The position numbers were made by a program, and so were the translations under genes. This document shows positions 37,026 to 44,661 of a DNA stretch of 55,305 nucleotides, one piece after another (the first letter of the stretch is position 1; every line of letters starts with the position of its first letter). Source of the stretch: Nodosilinea sp. LEGE 06152. Its GTDB lineage: Bacteria; Cyanobacteriota; Cyanobacteriia; Phormidesmidales; Phormidesmidaceae. The stretch covers positions 227,788 to 283,092 of the forward strand of contig NZ_JADEWR010000001.1 of the NCBI RefSeq assembly GCF_015207525.1, in the 5' to 3' direction. The notes under the pieces were generated by a model, which did not search any database, was not told the origin of the DNA, and worked only from the letters and a program-made list of their open reading frames with translations.

Positions 37026-37862
37026 TTAGGTGTCGTCGTGGGCGTGGCGGTGATAGAGGAAGTCGAGGGCTTCGTTGCGCAGCTCGTAGAATTTGGGGTC
37101 TTCCATCATGCGGGCGCGATCGCGGGGGCGAGCAAAGGGCACCAGCATAACTTCGCCAATTTTGGCGGCGGGGCCGTTGGTCATCATCACAATGCGATCG
37201 CTTAAAAACAGCGCCTCGTCGATGTCGTGGGTGATCATCAGCACGGTGATCTGGTGGTCTCGCCAGATGGTCAGCAGCTCCTCCTGGAGTTCTTCCCGAG
37301 TAATTGGGTCCAGTGCGCCAAAGGGCTCGTCGAGAATCAGCACCTTGGGCCGCAGGGCCAGAGCACGGGCAATGCAGACCCGCTGCTTCATGCCGCCGGA
37401 GAGGGCGCTGGGCTTTTTGTTGGCCACATCGCCCAGGCCCACCATCTCCAGGTGCTCCATCACGATGTGCTTTTTGGCTGCCTCGGGCTTGTTGGGGAAG
37501 ACCGAGTTTACCCCTAGATAAATATTCTCGTAGGCGGTGAGCCAGGGCAGCAGCGAGTAGTTTTGAAACACCACCATGCGATCGGGGCCGGGCTCGCGGA
37601 TGGGCAGAGTTTGCAGGCGCACTTCGCCGTGGGTGGGCTGGCGAAACCCGGCCACCATATCGAGCAGGGTCGACTTGCCGCAGCCCGAGTGACCGATGAC
37701 GCAGACAAATTCGCCTTCGTTCACCGCCAGGTCAATGCCGTCGAGTACGACAAAGTCGCCGGTGGGGGTGGGGTAGACCTTGGAGAGGTTGTCGATCACC
37801 AGGAAGGGTTCCTGGGTCTGCTGGTAGGTGGTGGTTTGGGTAGGGGAGTTGAGCACTTGCAT
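37026..37862 (-). CDS. nrtD: Nitrate ABC transporter ATP-binding protein NrtD
   Basis: 278-aa ATPase of the nitrate/nitrite importer. Walker A is [12 protein letters not shown], the signature is LSGGMKQRV, Walker B is [12 protein letters not shown], and the switch histidine is in MITHDIDEA. It pairs with the ATPase half of NrtC. It is the last gene of nrtABCD, 88 bases after nrtC, with a REP hairpin between. No narB follows; the next gene is the convergent polysaccharide operon. Confidence 0.96.
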   Translation of the reverse strand: MQVLNSPTQTTTYQQTQEPFLVIDNLSKVYPTPTGDFVVLDGIDLAVNEGEFVCVIGHSGCGKSTLLDMVAGFRQPTHGEVRLQTLPIREPGPDRMVVFQNYSLLPWLTAYENIYLGVNSVFPNKPEAAKKHIVMEHLEMVGLGDVANKKPSALSGGMKQRVCIARALALRPKVLILDEPFGALDPITREELQEELLTIWRDHQITVLMITHDIDEALFLSDRIVMMTNGPAAKIGEVMLVPFARPRDRARMMEDPKFYELRNEALDFLYHRHAHDDT

Positions 37863-37905
37863 GGTCTGGGTGAGTGAGTGGGTAAGGTGTGAGGAGTGGA
37901 GCCCT

Positions 37906-37934
37906 GTGGGGGCTTAGCACTGCTAAGCCCCTAC
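37906..37934. repeat. REP-like palindrome between nrtC and nrtD
   Basis: GGGGGCTTAGCA and TGCTAAGCCCC pair around one central base. It is the same family as 44054-44081 but with the stem pair changed from G-C to T-A on both sides. Confidence 0.7.
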
Positions 37935-37950
37935 GGGGTTGGGGTGTAGG

Positions 37951-39951
37951 TTAAGGCAACGTCAGCGCATCCACCGGAATTTCTTCGATGCGGAGGTCGC
38001 GCTTGATGGCGAACTGGTCTAGATACTTGAGGGGGTCATCTGGGTTAAAGACTAGGCCATCGAACAGGTGCGTGGTGTGGCGATCGCGACCGATATCCAT
38101 CAGACCCAGCTCGCGGGCGGCCTGGCCAAAGATGTCTGCCCGCTTTACCCGCTCGGCAATGGCCAGCCAGTTGCGGGGGAAGGGGGTAATGCCCCAGCGC
38201 GCCATCTGGGTCATCATCCACACCGCCTCTGAGACATCGGGGTAGTTGGCCTTGCCGGTGAAGAACTGGATGTAGTTGAGCACCTGCTCGGGCTCTTGGC
38301 CGTCGCCGCGATTGTAGGGGTCAATGAAACCCTGGCGAATCAAAGCTTCGTCGGAGCCGACGTACTCGGGGCGGCAGAGCAAGTCGGCGATCTCTTCGCG
38401 GTTGCGGCGGTCGTCGCAGTACTCGCAGGCTTCGAGCAGGGCTTTGACCAGGGCCACATGGGTTTTGGGATACTGCTCGGCCCAGGCCTCGGTGACGCCC
38501 AGCACTTTTTCGATGTGGCCGGGCCAGATGTCGTTGTCGGTGGCCATCACCACGCCTAGCCCTTCGGCCACGGCGCGAGCGTTCCAGGGTTCGCCGACGC
38601 AGTAGCCGTCGATGGTGCCCGCCTTCAGATTCGACACCATCTGCGCAGGCGGAATCACCGTAACGCTGACGTCGCGATCGGGGTCGATGCCGCCGGAGGC
38701 CAACCAGTAGCGCAGCAGCAGGTTGTGCATGGAGGTGGGGTGTACCGCCGCCAAGGTATGAACGCGGTCGGGGCGGCGTGCGATCGCCGCTTTGAAGTCG
38801 GCCAGCGATCGCACGCCCTCATCAAATAGGCGCTTGCTAAAGGTGATGGCGTTGCCGTTGCGGCTCAGGGTGAGGGCGCTGACCATGGGCCGGGGCCGCT
38901 GGTTGCCGTAGCCCAGGGTAATGCCCAGGGGCATGCCCGCTACCATCATGGCGGCGTCGAGGCGATTGGTGGTAACGCCGTCGGCGATCGCATTCCAGCT
39001 CGGCTCCCGGTTCAGGGTGACATTAGTAAGACCGTGGGCCTCAAACAGGCCTTTTTCTTTGGCCACCACCAGGGGCGCACAGTCGATCAGCGGAATAAAG
39101 CCCAGCTCTAGATTCACCTTCTCTAAACCGTTGGCGGCCATGGCCACCACGGGCTTGGCCTTGTGCAGCTTGGCCCGCTTTTGCTGGTTAAGGAAGTAGA
39201 CAATCTCGTTGCGCAGGCTGTAGTAGTTGGGGTGCTTGACCACCTCCATGCGCTCGCGGGGGCGCGGGAAGGGCACATCGACAATCTGGCCGACGTGGGC
39301 CTCGGGGCCGTTGGTCATCAGCACAATGCGATCGCTCAGCAGCAGCGCCTCATCGACATCGTGGGTGACCATGACGCAGGTGACCTCGTTCTCCTGGCAA
39401 ATCTGCATCAGCTGCTCTTGCAGCCCGCCGCGGGTCAGGGCATCCAGCGCGCCAAAGGGCTCGTCGAGCAGCAGCAGCTTGGGGCGAATAGCCAGGGCGC
39501 GGGCGATCGCCACCCGCTGCTTCATGCCGCCGGAGATCTGGCCGGGGCGCTTGTGGGCCGCCTTTTGCAGGCCCACCATCTCAATGTGGTGGTCGATCAT
39601 GCGATCGCGCACCGGCTGGGGGTGCTTCTTCATTACCCGGTTTACCGCCAGGGCAATGTTTTCGCGCACCGTCAGCCAGGGCAGCAGCGAGTAGTTTTGG
39701 AAGACGACCATGCGATCGGGGCCGGGTTCGGTCACCTGCCTGCCTTCGAGCACAATGCCGCCCGCGCTGGGCTGGTCTAGCCCCGAGAGAATGTTTAGCA
39801 GGGTCGACTTGCCGCAGCCCGAGTGACCCACCAGAGAGACAAACTCCCCCTTGTGAATTTGCAGGTCGATATTCTTCAGGGCAATGTATTCGCCCCCGGT
39901 GGGCAATTTGAATACGCGATCGACGTGGTCAACTTCTACAAATACAGCCAT
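37951..39951 (-). CDS. nrtC: Nitrate ABC transporter NrtC, ATPase fused to substrate-binding-like domain
   Basis: 666 aa. Residues 1-260 are an ABC ATPase (Walker [13 protein letters not shown], signature [12 protein letters not shown], Walker [13 protein letters not shown]). Residues from about 280 onward are homologous to NrtA and are known in this family to regulate uptake in response to ammonium. ATG 39951 is chosen because the protein family begins [10 protein letters not shown]; a frame from 40017 adds unrelated residues. It is the third gene of nrtABCD. Confidence 0.96.
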   Translation of the reverse strand: MAVFVEVDHVDRVFKLPTGGEYIALKNIDLQIHKGEFVSLVGHSGCGKSTLLNILSGLDQPSAGGIVLEGRQVTEPGPDRMVVFQNYSLLPWLTVRENIALAVNRVMKKHPQPVRDRMIDHHIEMVGLQKAAHKRPGQISGGMKQRVAIARALAIRPKLLLLDEPFGALDALTRGGLQEQLMQICQENEVTCVMVTHDVDEALLLSDRIVLMTNGPEAHVGQIVDVPFPRPRERMEVVKHPNYYSLRNEIVYFLNQQKRAKLHKAKPVVAMAANGLEKVNLELGFIPLIDCAPLVVAKEKGLFEAHGLTNVTLNREPSWNAIADGVTTNRLDAAMMVAGMPLGITLGYGNQRPRPMVSALTLSRNGNAITFSKRLFDEGVRSLADFKAAIARRPDRVHTLAAVHPTSMHNLLLRYWLASGGIDPDRDVSVTVIPPAQMVSNLKAGTIDGYCVGEPWNARAVAEGLGVVMATDNDIWPGHIEKVLGVTEAWAEQYPKTHVALVKALLEACEYCDDRRNREEIADLLCRPEYVGSDEALIRQGFIDPYNRGDGQEPEQVLNYIQFFTGKANYPDVSEAVWMMTQMARWGITPFPRNWLAIAERVKRADIFGQAARELGLMDIGRDRHTTHLFDGLVFNPDDPLKYLDQFAIKRDLRIEEIPVDALTLP

Positions 39952-40050
39952 GGTGCTCAGGGAGTGAAGGTGCAGTTCGAGCGGGCGAGCCAGAATTTTG
40001 GGAAGCGTAGGGTGCATCCGCGAAGCGATGTACCGCTAGAGAAAGAACAG

Positions 40051-40144
40051 GTAGGGTGGGCATTGCCCACCACCAACCTTTGGCAGAATCACAGGTTGAT
40101 TTTTGGGAAAGCGGGGGTGAAATGGTGGGCATTGCCCACCCTAC
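40051..40144. repeat. Paired REP/MITE-like element between nrtB and nrtC
   Basis: Two copies of the palindrome GTGGGCATTGCCCAC occur at 40057-40071 and 40125-40139. The outer ends GTAGGGTGGGC (40051-40061) and GCCCACCCTAC (40134-40144) are inverted, so the 94-bp unit has the form of a small MITE. A related single copy overlaps the nrtA stop. Confidence 0.75.
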
Positions 40145-40155
40145 GGGGGAGGGGG

Positions 40156-41001
40156 CTACTGCTTTTGCTCTTCGGGCAGCACCAGGCCGCCCACAAACAC
40201 AATCAGGCGATCGAGCAGCAGGCCCACAATGCCCACGTAGACAATGGCGATGATAATGTCGCTAATGCGTGAGCTGTTCCACGCGTCCCAGATAAAGAAG
40301 CCGATGCCCACGCCGCCAATCAGCATTTCCGCCGCCACGATCGCCAGCCAGGAGAGGCCAATGCCAATTCTGAGACCGGTGAAAATGTAGGGCACCGTGG
40401 CCGGGAACAAAATCTTAAAGAAGTACTGGGTTTTCGAGAGCTGAAGCACCCGCGCCACGTTGTTGTAGTCCTGCGGAATTTGGCGCACGCCCTCGGTGGT
40501 GTTGATGATGATGGGCCAGATGGCGGTAATAAAAATCACGAAAATGGCCGAGGGGTTGGCCTGCTGAAACGCCGCCAGGGAAATGGGTAGCCAGGCCAAA
40601 GGCGGCACCGTGCGCAAAATCTGAAACAGCGGGTCGAGGGCGCTGTACATTATCGAACTGGTGCCCACCAAAATGCCCAGGGCAATACCGACGATCGCCG
40701 CCAGGGTAAAGCCCAGGGCTACCCGTTGCAGACTGCTCCACACCTGCCAAAACAGCCCTCGGTCGGTGCCACCGTAGTCAAAGAAGGGGTTGACGATCAG
40801 CTCCCAGGTGTCTTGCACCGTGCGGATAGGGGTGGGCAGGTTGGCGTCTGGCCCCATGGTCATGACTTGCCAGATAGCCAGAAAAATCAGCACGGCCACC
40901 AGGGGCGCAATCAGTTCTTTGAGCCAGGTCACGGCCTGACCACTGAGCTTTTGTAGGTCAAAGCGCGATCGCGCCGATCGAATATCGAGGGGTGCCGTCA
41001 T
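40156..41001 (-). CDS. nrtB: Nitrate ABC transporter permease NrtB
   Basis: 281-aa inner-membrane permease with about six helices, of the nitrate/taurine-type ABC family. The EAA-like loop for contacting the ATPases is seen in the segment around VRQIPQDYNNVARVLQLSK. ATG 41001 (MTAPLD) is preferred over an upstream in-frame start at 41055. It lies 143 bases after nrtA, a gap filled with two hairpins that could uncouple the abundance of the binding protein from that of the permease. Confidence 0.95.
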   Translation of the reverse strand: MTAPLDIRSARSRFDLQKLSGQAVTWLKELIAPLVAVLIFLAIWQVMTMGPDANLPTPIRTVQDTWELIVNPFFDYGGTDRGLFWQVWSSLQRVALGFTLAAIVGIALGILVGTSSIMYSALDPLFQILRTVPPLAWLPISLAAFQQANPSAIFVIFITAIWPIIINTTEGVRQIPQDYNNVARVLQLSKTQYFFKILFPATVPYIFTGLRIGIGLSWLAIVAAEMLIGGVGIGFFIWDAWNSSRISDIIIAIVYVGIVGLLLDRLIVFVGGLVLPEEQKQ

Positions 41002-41086
41002 GGTCGATAGGTCTCCAGGGCGTACAGCAGAGGAATAGTGCGGACTGGGGGACAAAGAAAAGGTTGAAGCAAAAGGCTTTCCGGCT

Positions 41087-41116
41087 CCCCTCTCCCAGAG
41101 GGGTTGGGGAGAGGGG
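41087..41116. repeat. REP-like hairpin between nrtA and nrtB
   Basis: CCCCTCTCCC (41087-41096) pairs with GGGAGAGGGG (41107-41116) around a 10-base loop. It lies within the nrt transcript and may protect the 3' end of an nrtA-only message. Confidence 0.7.
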
Positions 41117-41123
41117 CATTGGG

Positions 41124-41147
41124 AAATGGCGGGCAGTGCCCACCCTA
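41124..41147. repeat. REP-like palindrome overlapping the nrtA stop
   Basis: Same family as 40051-40144: GGCGGGCAGTGCCCACCCTAC. On the minus strand its end GTAGGGTGGGC contains the TAG stop of nrtA (41147-41145). Confidence 0.65.
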
Positions 41148-42458
41148 CACGCGCTTAATGGCGAGGCTGTCGAGGTAGGCCTGGGGGTTCTCAGGGTCGA
41201 AGGTGATGCCGTCGAAGAAGGTTTCGACGCCGCGCGAGGTGCTCTCAGGAATCATGTCTTCCTGGCCCAGGGCGGTAGCCGCCTCGCGCCAGAGGTCTTC
41301 GCGGTTCACGGCCTCGACCCAGGCGTTGATGTCGGTGTCGGCGGGCAGCTTACCCCAGCGAATGTTCTCCACCAGGAACCACAGGTCGTGGCTCTTGAAG
41401 GGGTAGGAGGCGTAGTCATCCCAGTACTTTTGCTTCAGGTCGGGCAGTTCTTCGACCCGACCGTTGCCGAAGTCAAACTTACCCTGGGAGCGATCGATGA
41501 TGTCGTCAAAGGGCACGTTAAACCAGGCCCGCTCGGAGAGAATCTGGCACATCTCTTCTTTGTTTTCGTCTTTGCTGCACCACATGGCGGCTTCGAGCAC
41601 GCCCATCAGCAGGGCCTTGGTGGCATTGGGGTTGGCATCGACCCAGTCGGCCCGCATGCCCAGGGCTTTCTCGGGGTGGTCTTTCCACATTTCGCCAGTG
41701 GTGAGGGCGTTGTAGCCAATCTTCTGGTTCACCGTTTGCAGCGGCCAGGGTTCGCCCACGCAAAAGGCATCCATATTGCCCACCTTGACGTTGGCTACCA
41801 TCTGCGGCGGTGGCACCACAATGGTCGAGATGTCTTGGTCGGGGTCAATGCCGCCCGCCGCCAGCCAGTAGCGAATCCACAGGTCGTGGGTGCCGCCGGG
41901 GAAGGTCATCGCCGCCTTGAGTTCGCTGCCTGCCGACTTGCGCTGGGCAAACACCTCCTTGAGGGGAGAGCTGTCTAGACCAACGTTGGCGTCGAGGTAG
42001 TCGTTAGACAGCGAGATGCCCTGGCCGTTGGTGTTGAGGCGAGCCAGGATGTACATTGGCACCTTGCGACCGTCGGTAACGATACCCTCAGAAATCAGGT
42101 AGGGCATGGGGGTGAGAATGTGCGCCCCGTCGATGCCGCCGCCGCCCGAACCCAGCACCAGGTTGTCGCGGGTGGTGCCCCAGGAGGCCTGCTTCTCAAC
42201 TGAGACATCGGTCATGCCGTACTTGTCAAAAAAGCCTTTAACTTTGGCAACAATCAGCGGGGCCGAGTCGGTCAGAGCAATAAAGCCTAGCTTGGCCGTG
42301 GTGGTTTCGGGCGGGGCAATGTCAACGTTGGCAGCCACTTCAGTGGGGGCATTTGCGGCCTGGTTAGATCCACCCTGACTGCAGGCGTGGAGCAACACAG
42401 TACCCACGGCGGCGGTGCCAGCGGTGGTCAAAAATCTGCGGCGATTGAGTCGAGTCAT
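41145..42458 (-). CDS. nrtA: Nitrate-binding protein NrtA (lipoprotein)
   Basis: 437-aa substrate-binding protein of the high-affinity nitrate/nitrite transporter. The N-terminus has a twin-arginine motif (NRRRFLTT, residues 5-12) and a lipobox ending at Cys26 (LLHAC), so it is probably exported folded and anchored to the membrane. A Ser/Asn/Gln-rich linker precedes the binding domain (LGFIALTDSAPLIVAK). GGAG lies about 10 bases upstream of the ATG. It is the first gene of nrtABCD; the nirA gene usual upstream of it in many cyanobacteria is absent here. Confidence 0.97.
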   Translation of the reverse strand: MTRLNRRRFLTTAGTAAVGTVLLHACSQGGSNQAANAPTEVAANVDIAPPETTTAKLGFIALTDSAPLIVAKVKGFFDKYGMTDVSVEKQASWGTTRDNLVLGSGGGGIDGAHILTPMPYLISEGIVTDGRKVPMYILARLNTNGQGISLSNDYLDANVGLDSSPLKEVFAQRKSAGSELKAAMTFPGGTHDLWIRYWLAAGGIDPDQDISTIVVPPPQMVANVKVGNMDAFCVGEPWPLQTVNQKIGYNALTTGEMWKDHPEKALGMRADWVDANPNATKALLMGVLEAAMWCSKDENKEEMCQILSERAWFNVPFDDIIDRSQGKFDFGNGRVEELPDLKQKYWDDYASYPFKSHDLWFLVENIRWGKLPADTDINAWVEAVNREDLWREAATALGQEDMIPESTSRGVETFFDGITFDPENPQAYLDSLAIKRV

Positions 42459-42537
42459 GTTGCATTCACTCCAGAGTTATGCAAAGTGGTAAATACAGAA
42501 AGTGATCAGGATATTGGCTGATCGCCGTCGGGCTAAT

Positions 42538-42558
42538 TTCTGTGCCAATTCCACAGAA
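42538..42558. promoter_or_regulatory. Palindrome in the nrtA leader
   Basis: TTCTGTG (42538-42544) and CACAGAA (42552-42558) form a perfect 7-bp inverted repeat around 7 bases, 80 bases upstream of the nrtA ATG. It could be an RNA hairpin or a LysR-type (T-N11-A) protein site. An AGGCCC/GGGCCT hairpin also lies at 42687-42709. Confidence 0.4.
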
Positions 42559-42897
42559 AGTCTGGAACTCACTTAATTGTTTGCTCTGCTACCACCAGCT
42601 TTTGGCTTTCTATAAAACCAGAAATTGACCAACTAAAATGTGGCAACGTTGGCAGAACAAATGAAAATTAAGCAATTATAAGGAGCAGGCCCTGGCTTAA
42701 GACGGGCCTTCAAACACCACCGCTCTCAGAACGTTGCTGAACCAAGAGGTAGATTTTTCAAGGGGTTTAACCCTATCGGCCAGGTAAAGTCGGAATTTTA
42801 CAAAATCAAAGCTCCGCAATCTTTTACTGATTTGTATTCTTGAACTGCCCTGTTAAAGTCAGCATTTCTGTGCTTTTGCACTACGACATTTGAGATT

Positions 42898-42939
42898 AAG
42901 TTATTCAAACTTTGTGACGGGTTTTGTATTTATGGTTAC
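42898..42939 (-). promoter_or_regulatory. NtcA-activated promoter of nrtABCD
   Basis: The NtcA box GTAACCATAAATAC (42939-42926, minus strand) fits GTA-N8-TAC perfectly. Exactly 22 bases downstream lies TAACTT (42903-42898), fitting the TA-N3-T -10 form. This is the textbook class II NtcA geometry and points toward nrtA. Transcription would start near 42891, giving a leader of about 430 nt with no ATG-initiated frame above about a dozen codons. The rest of the 42459-43096 gap shows no gene. Confidence 0.85.
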
Positions 42940-43096
42940 GCTTTGCGATTGGCCATCCATTTATCGCATGAGCAACATGTAGGATTTGCATAATTAGTTT
43001 GAAAGGGTGCGATCGCAGCGTATCGAGTACCCCGATCGCAACCCGGCCAAGCCCTAGTGTTGGGGCAATCGCGGCGTTAAGAGAAAAGCAGGGAAA

Positions 43097-43861
43097 GTGG
43101 TGAGTGTTTTGAGCCTGGCTAAATGGCGCATTTTGCTGACGGTGCTGCCGCTAACGGGGCTATACGGGGCGGCTAAGCTCGCTCTGCATCGTCTGGGGTG
43201 GGAGCCCTGGGCCTTTGACTCACTGACCGGGTCGCTATTTGGGGCCGCCACCTTTGTGATCGCCTTTGTGCTCAACGGCACCCTGGGCGACTTTCGCGCC
43301 AGCGCCGACATGCCGGTGCAACTGGCCAATGCATTGGAGACGATTCAAGATAGCAACCAGCTGGTGGCGCAGGCGAATGCTGATTACAACCCCCAGCCGC
43401 TGAGTCAAGATCTGGTTGCGATCGCCCAGGCAACACTGGACTGGCTCCAGGCCGAAAAACCCCAGGCCGAAACGGCGATCGCCCTTGACCGGCTCAATAC
43501 CTCCCTGGCTGCCATGCTGCCCTATACCAGTGCCCCGATCGTGGCTCGTGCCCAGGCTGAGCAGGCTAAGATGCGCCTGCTGATTACCCAGATTGGCATT
43601 AGCCGCGATACCGATTTTGTGGGGCCAGCCTACGCGCTGCTGGAGGTCTTTTTGATTGGGGTAGTGGGGGCGCTGCTGCTGATTGGGGCCGACAGCTTCA
43701 GCGAAAACCTAGTGGTGTCGTGCCTGCTGTTTACCTCGTTTACCTATCTGCTGCTGCTGATTCGCGATCTAGACAACCCCTTTCAGTACAATGGCCGCAC
43801 CAGCGTTGACGCCGATCTGTCAACACTGGCGGTTTTCTGCGATCGGCTGCGGCAGGTTTAG
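43097..43861 (+). CDS. Hypothetical membrane protein, bestrophin-like/DUF4239-type
   Basis: 254 aa. Two hydrophobic segments near the N-terminus (about residues 8-30 and 42-62), a soluble helical middle and two more (about 188-205 and 208-225). The C-terminal LLLLIRDLDNPFQYNG resembles the end of DUF4239/bestrophin-like membrane proteins. The N-terminal FVLNGTLGDFRAS is also of that type. The function is unknown. GTG 43097 or the adjacent GTG 43100 is the start. It lies divergent from nrtA, so the NtcA site could also influence it, but no properly spaced -10 is seen in that direction. Confidence 0.75.
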   Translation: MVSVLSLAKWRILLTVLPLTGLYGAAKLALHRLGWEPWAFDSLTGSLFGAATFVIAFVLNGTLGDFRASADMPVQLANALETIQDSNQLVAQANADYNPQPLSQDLVAIAQATLDWLQAEKPQAETAIALDRLNTSLAAMLPYTSAPIVARAQAEQAKMRLLITQIGISRDTDFVGPAYALLEVFLIGVVGALLLIGADSFSENLVVSCLLFTSFTYLLLLIRDLDNPFQYNGRTSVDADLSTLAVFCDRLRQV

Positions 43862-43911
43862 TCAGCTCAAAAGAAACCGAGTCCCTCGCAATCCGAGGTT
43901 GTATAGCGGTG

Positions 43912-44036
43912 GCCAGTTCGCTTAGAACATCAGTAACCGCCATTGGCGAAAACTGGGGCGGCGAACTGGCGTATAGCCATCGCTCCAGAAGCTCTGGCAC
44001 GTCCTAACTGTCCTGACGATGGCTATAAATCCCGAT
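43912..44036. repeat. Dispersed structured repeat family R1, copy b
   Basis: Second copy of the repeat at 2419-2545. Hairpin 1 is perfect here: GCCAGTTCGC (43912-43921) with GCGAACTGGC (43960-43969). Hairpin 2 pairs TATAGCCATCG (43972-43982) with CGATGGCTATA (44017-44027). Positions that differ from copy a differ on both sides of the stems. Confidence 0.7.
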
Positions 44037-44053
44037 TCATGGCTAGAAACCCC

Positions 44054-44081
44054 GTAGGGGCGTAGCATGCTACGCCCCTAC
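44054..44081. repeat. 28-bp perfect palindrome (REP-like)
   Basis: GTAGGGGCGTAGCA is followed directly by its reverse complement. It lies 36 bases past the stop of the minus-strand DUF937 gene and can form a 14-bp cruciform or hairpin. It is in the same family as 37906-37934. Confidence 0.75.
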
Positions 44082-44116
44082 CAATTGCGGGGATTCATTC
44101 CAAATTTGGGATGAGT

Positions 44117-44554
44117 CTACAAAAACTTGTTGGCCATGCCGATCAGCCCCGCCATCTGGCCCAGGTCAACCTCGCCGGAGAGCACTTTTTGCAGCAGTCC
44201 GCCGCCTCTGGCGTTCGACCCCTTGACTAGAAACTGAGCGATCAGCGGGGTCACGCTTCTGACCATGCTGGGGTCGGCCCCGACTCGCTGGGCGATCGCG
44301 CTAATTTGCTCATTGGCCAGCAGCTGTTCCACTGCGCCGGTCGCCGCTACCGTTTGCAGCGTCCCCATCAGCCCCCCCGGATTGCCCCGGCCCTTGGCCT
44401 GCAGCACGCCCTGGAGACCGCTGGCAATGCCGCCAATTTTGTTGTTTTCCACGGGGGCGTTGTTGAGATTGCCCAAAATTGACCCAATTAGGCCGCCGTT
44501 GGCTTCGGTATCCTGGCTGGCGATCGCCTGGTTGACCATGCCCATTAAATCCAT
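44117..44554 (-). CDS. DUF937/YidB-like protein
   Basis: 145 aa from ATG 44554, which has AGAGGG upstream; a longer frame begins at 44614. Rich in Gly, Ala, Leu and Gln, with the pattern LMGMVNQAIASQ, GGLIGSILG and GGGLLQKVLSGEVDLGQMAGL. The composition and the repeated helices match the DUF937/YidB group. The function of the group is unknown. No signal peptide is seen. Confidence 0.75.
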   Translation of the reverse strand: MDLMGMVNQAIASQDTEANGGLIGSILGNLNNAPVENNKIGGIASGLQGVLQAKGRGNPGGLMGTLQTVAATGAVEQLLANEQISAIAQRVGADPSMVRSVTPLIAQFLVKGSNARGGGLLQKVLSGEVDLGQMAGLIGMANKFL

Positions 44555-44661
44555 CACGTCACCCTCTAAATAACGTTTCTCGAATAGGCTAAGCGCTTTC
44601 CCCCTGGGCGACAAGGTCAGAACGATAGAGAACTCAGCTCATACGCGGCATAGGCGGCGGG

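Noticed and set aside
42784..42801. GTAAAGTCGGAATTTTAC as a second NtcA site
   Set aside because: The GTA and TAC are 12 bases apart and not 8, so it does not fit the NtcA box.
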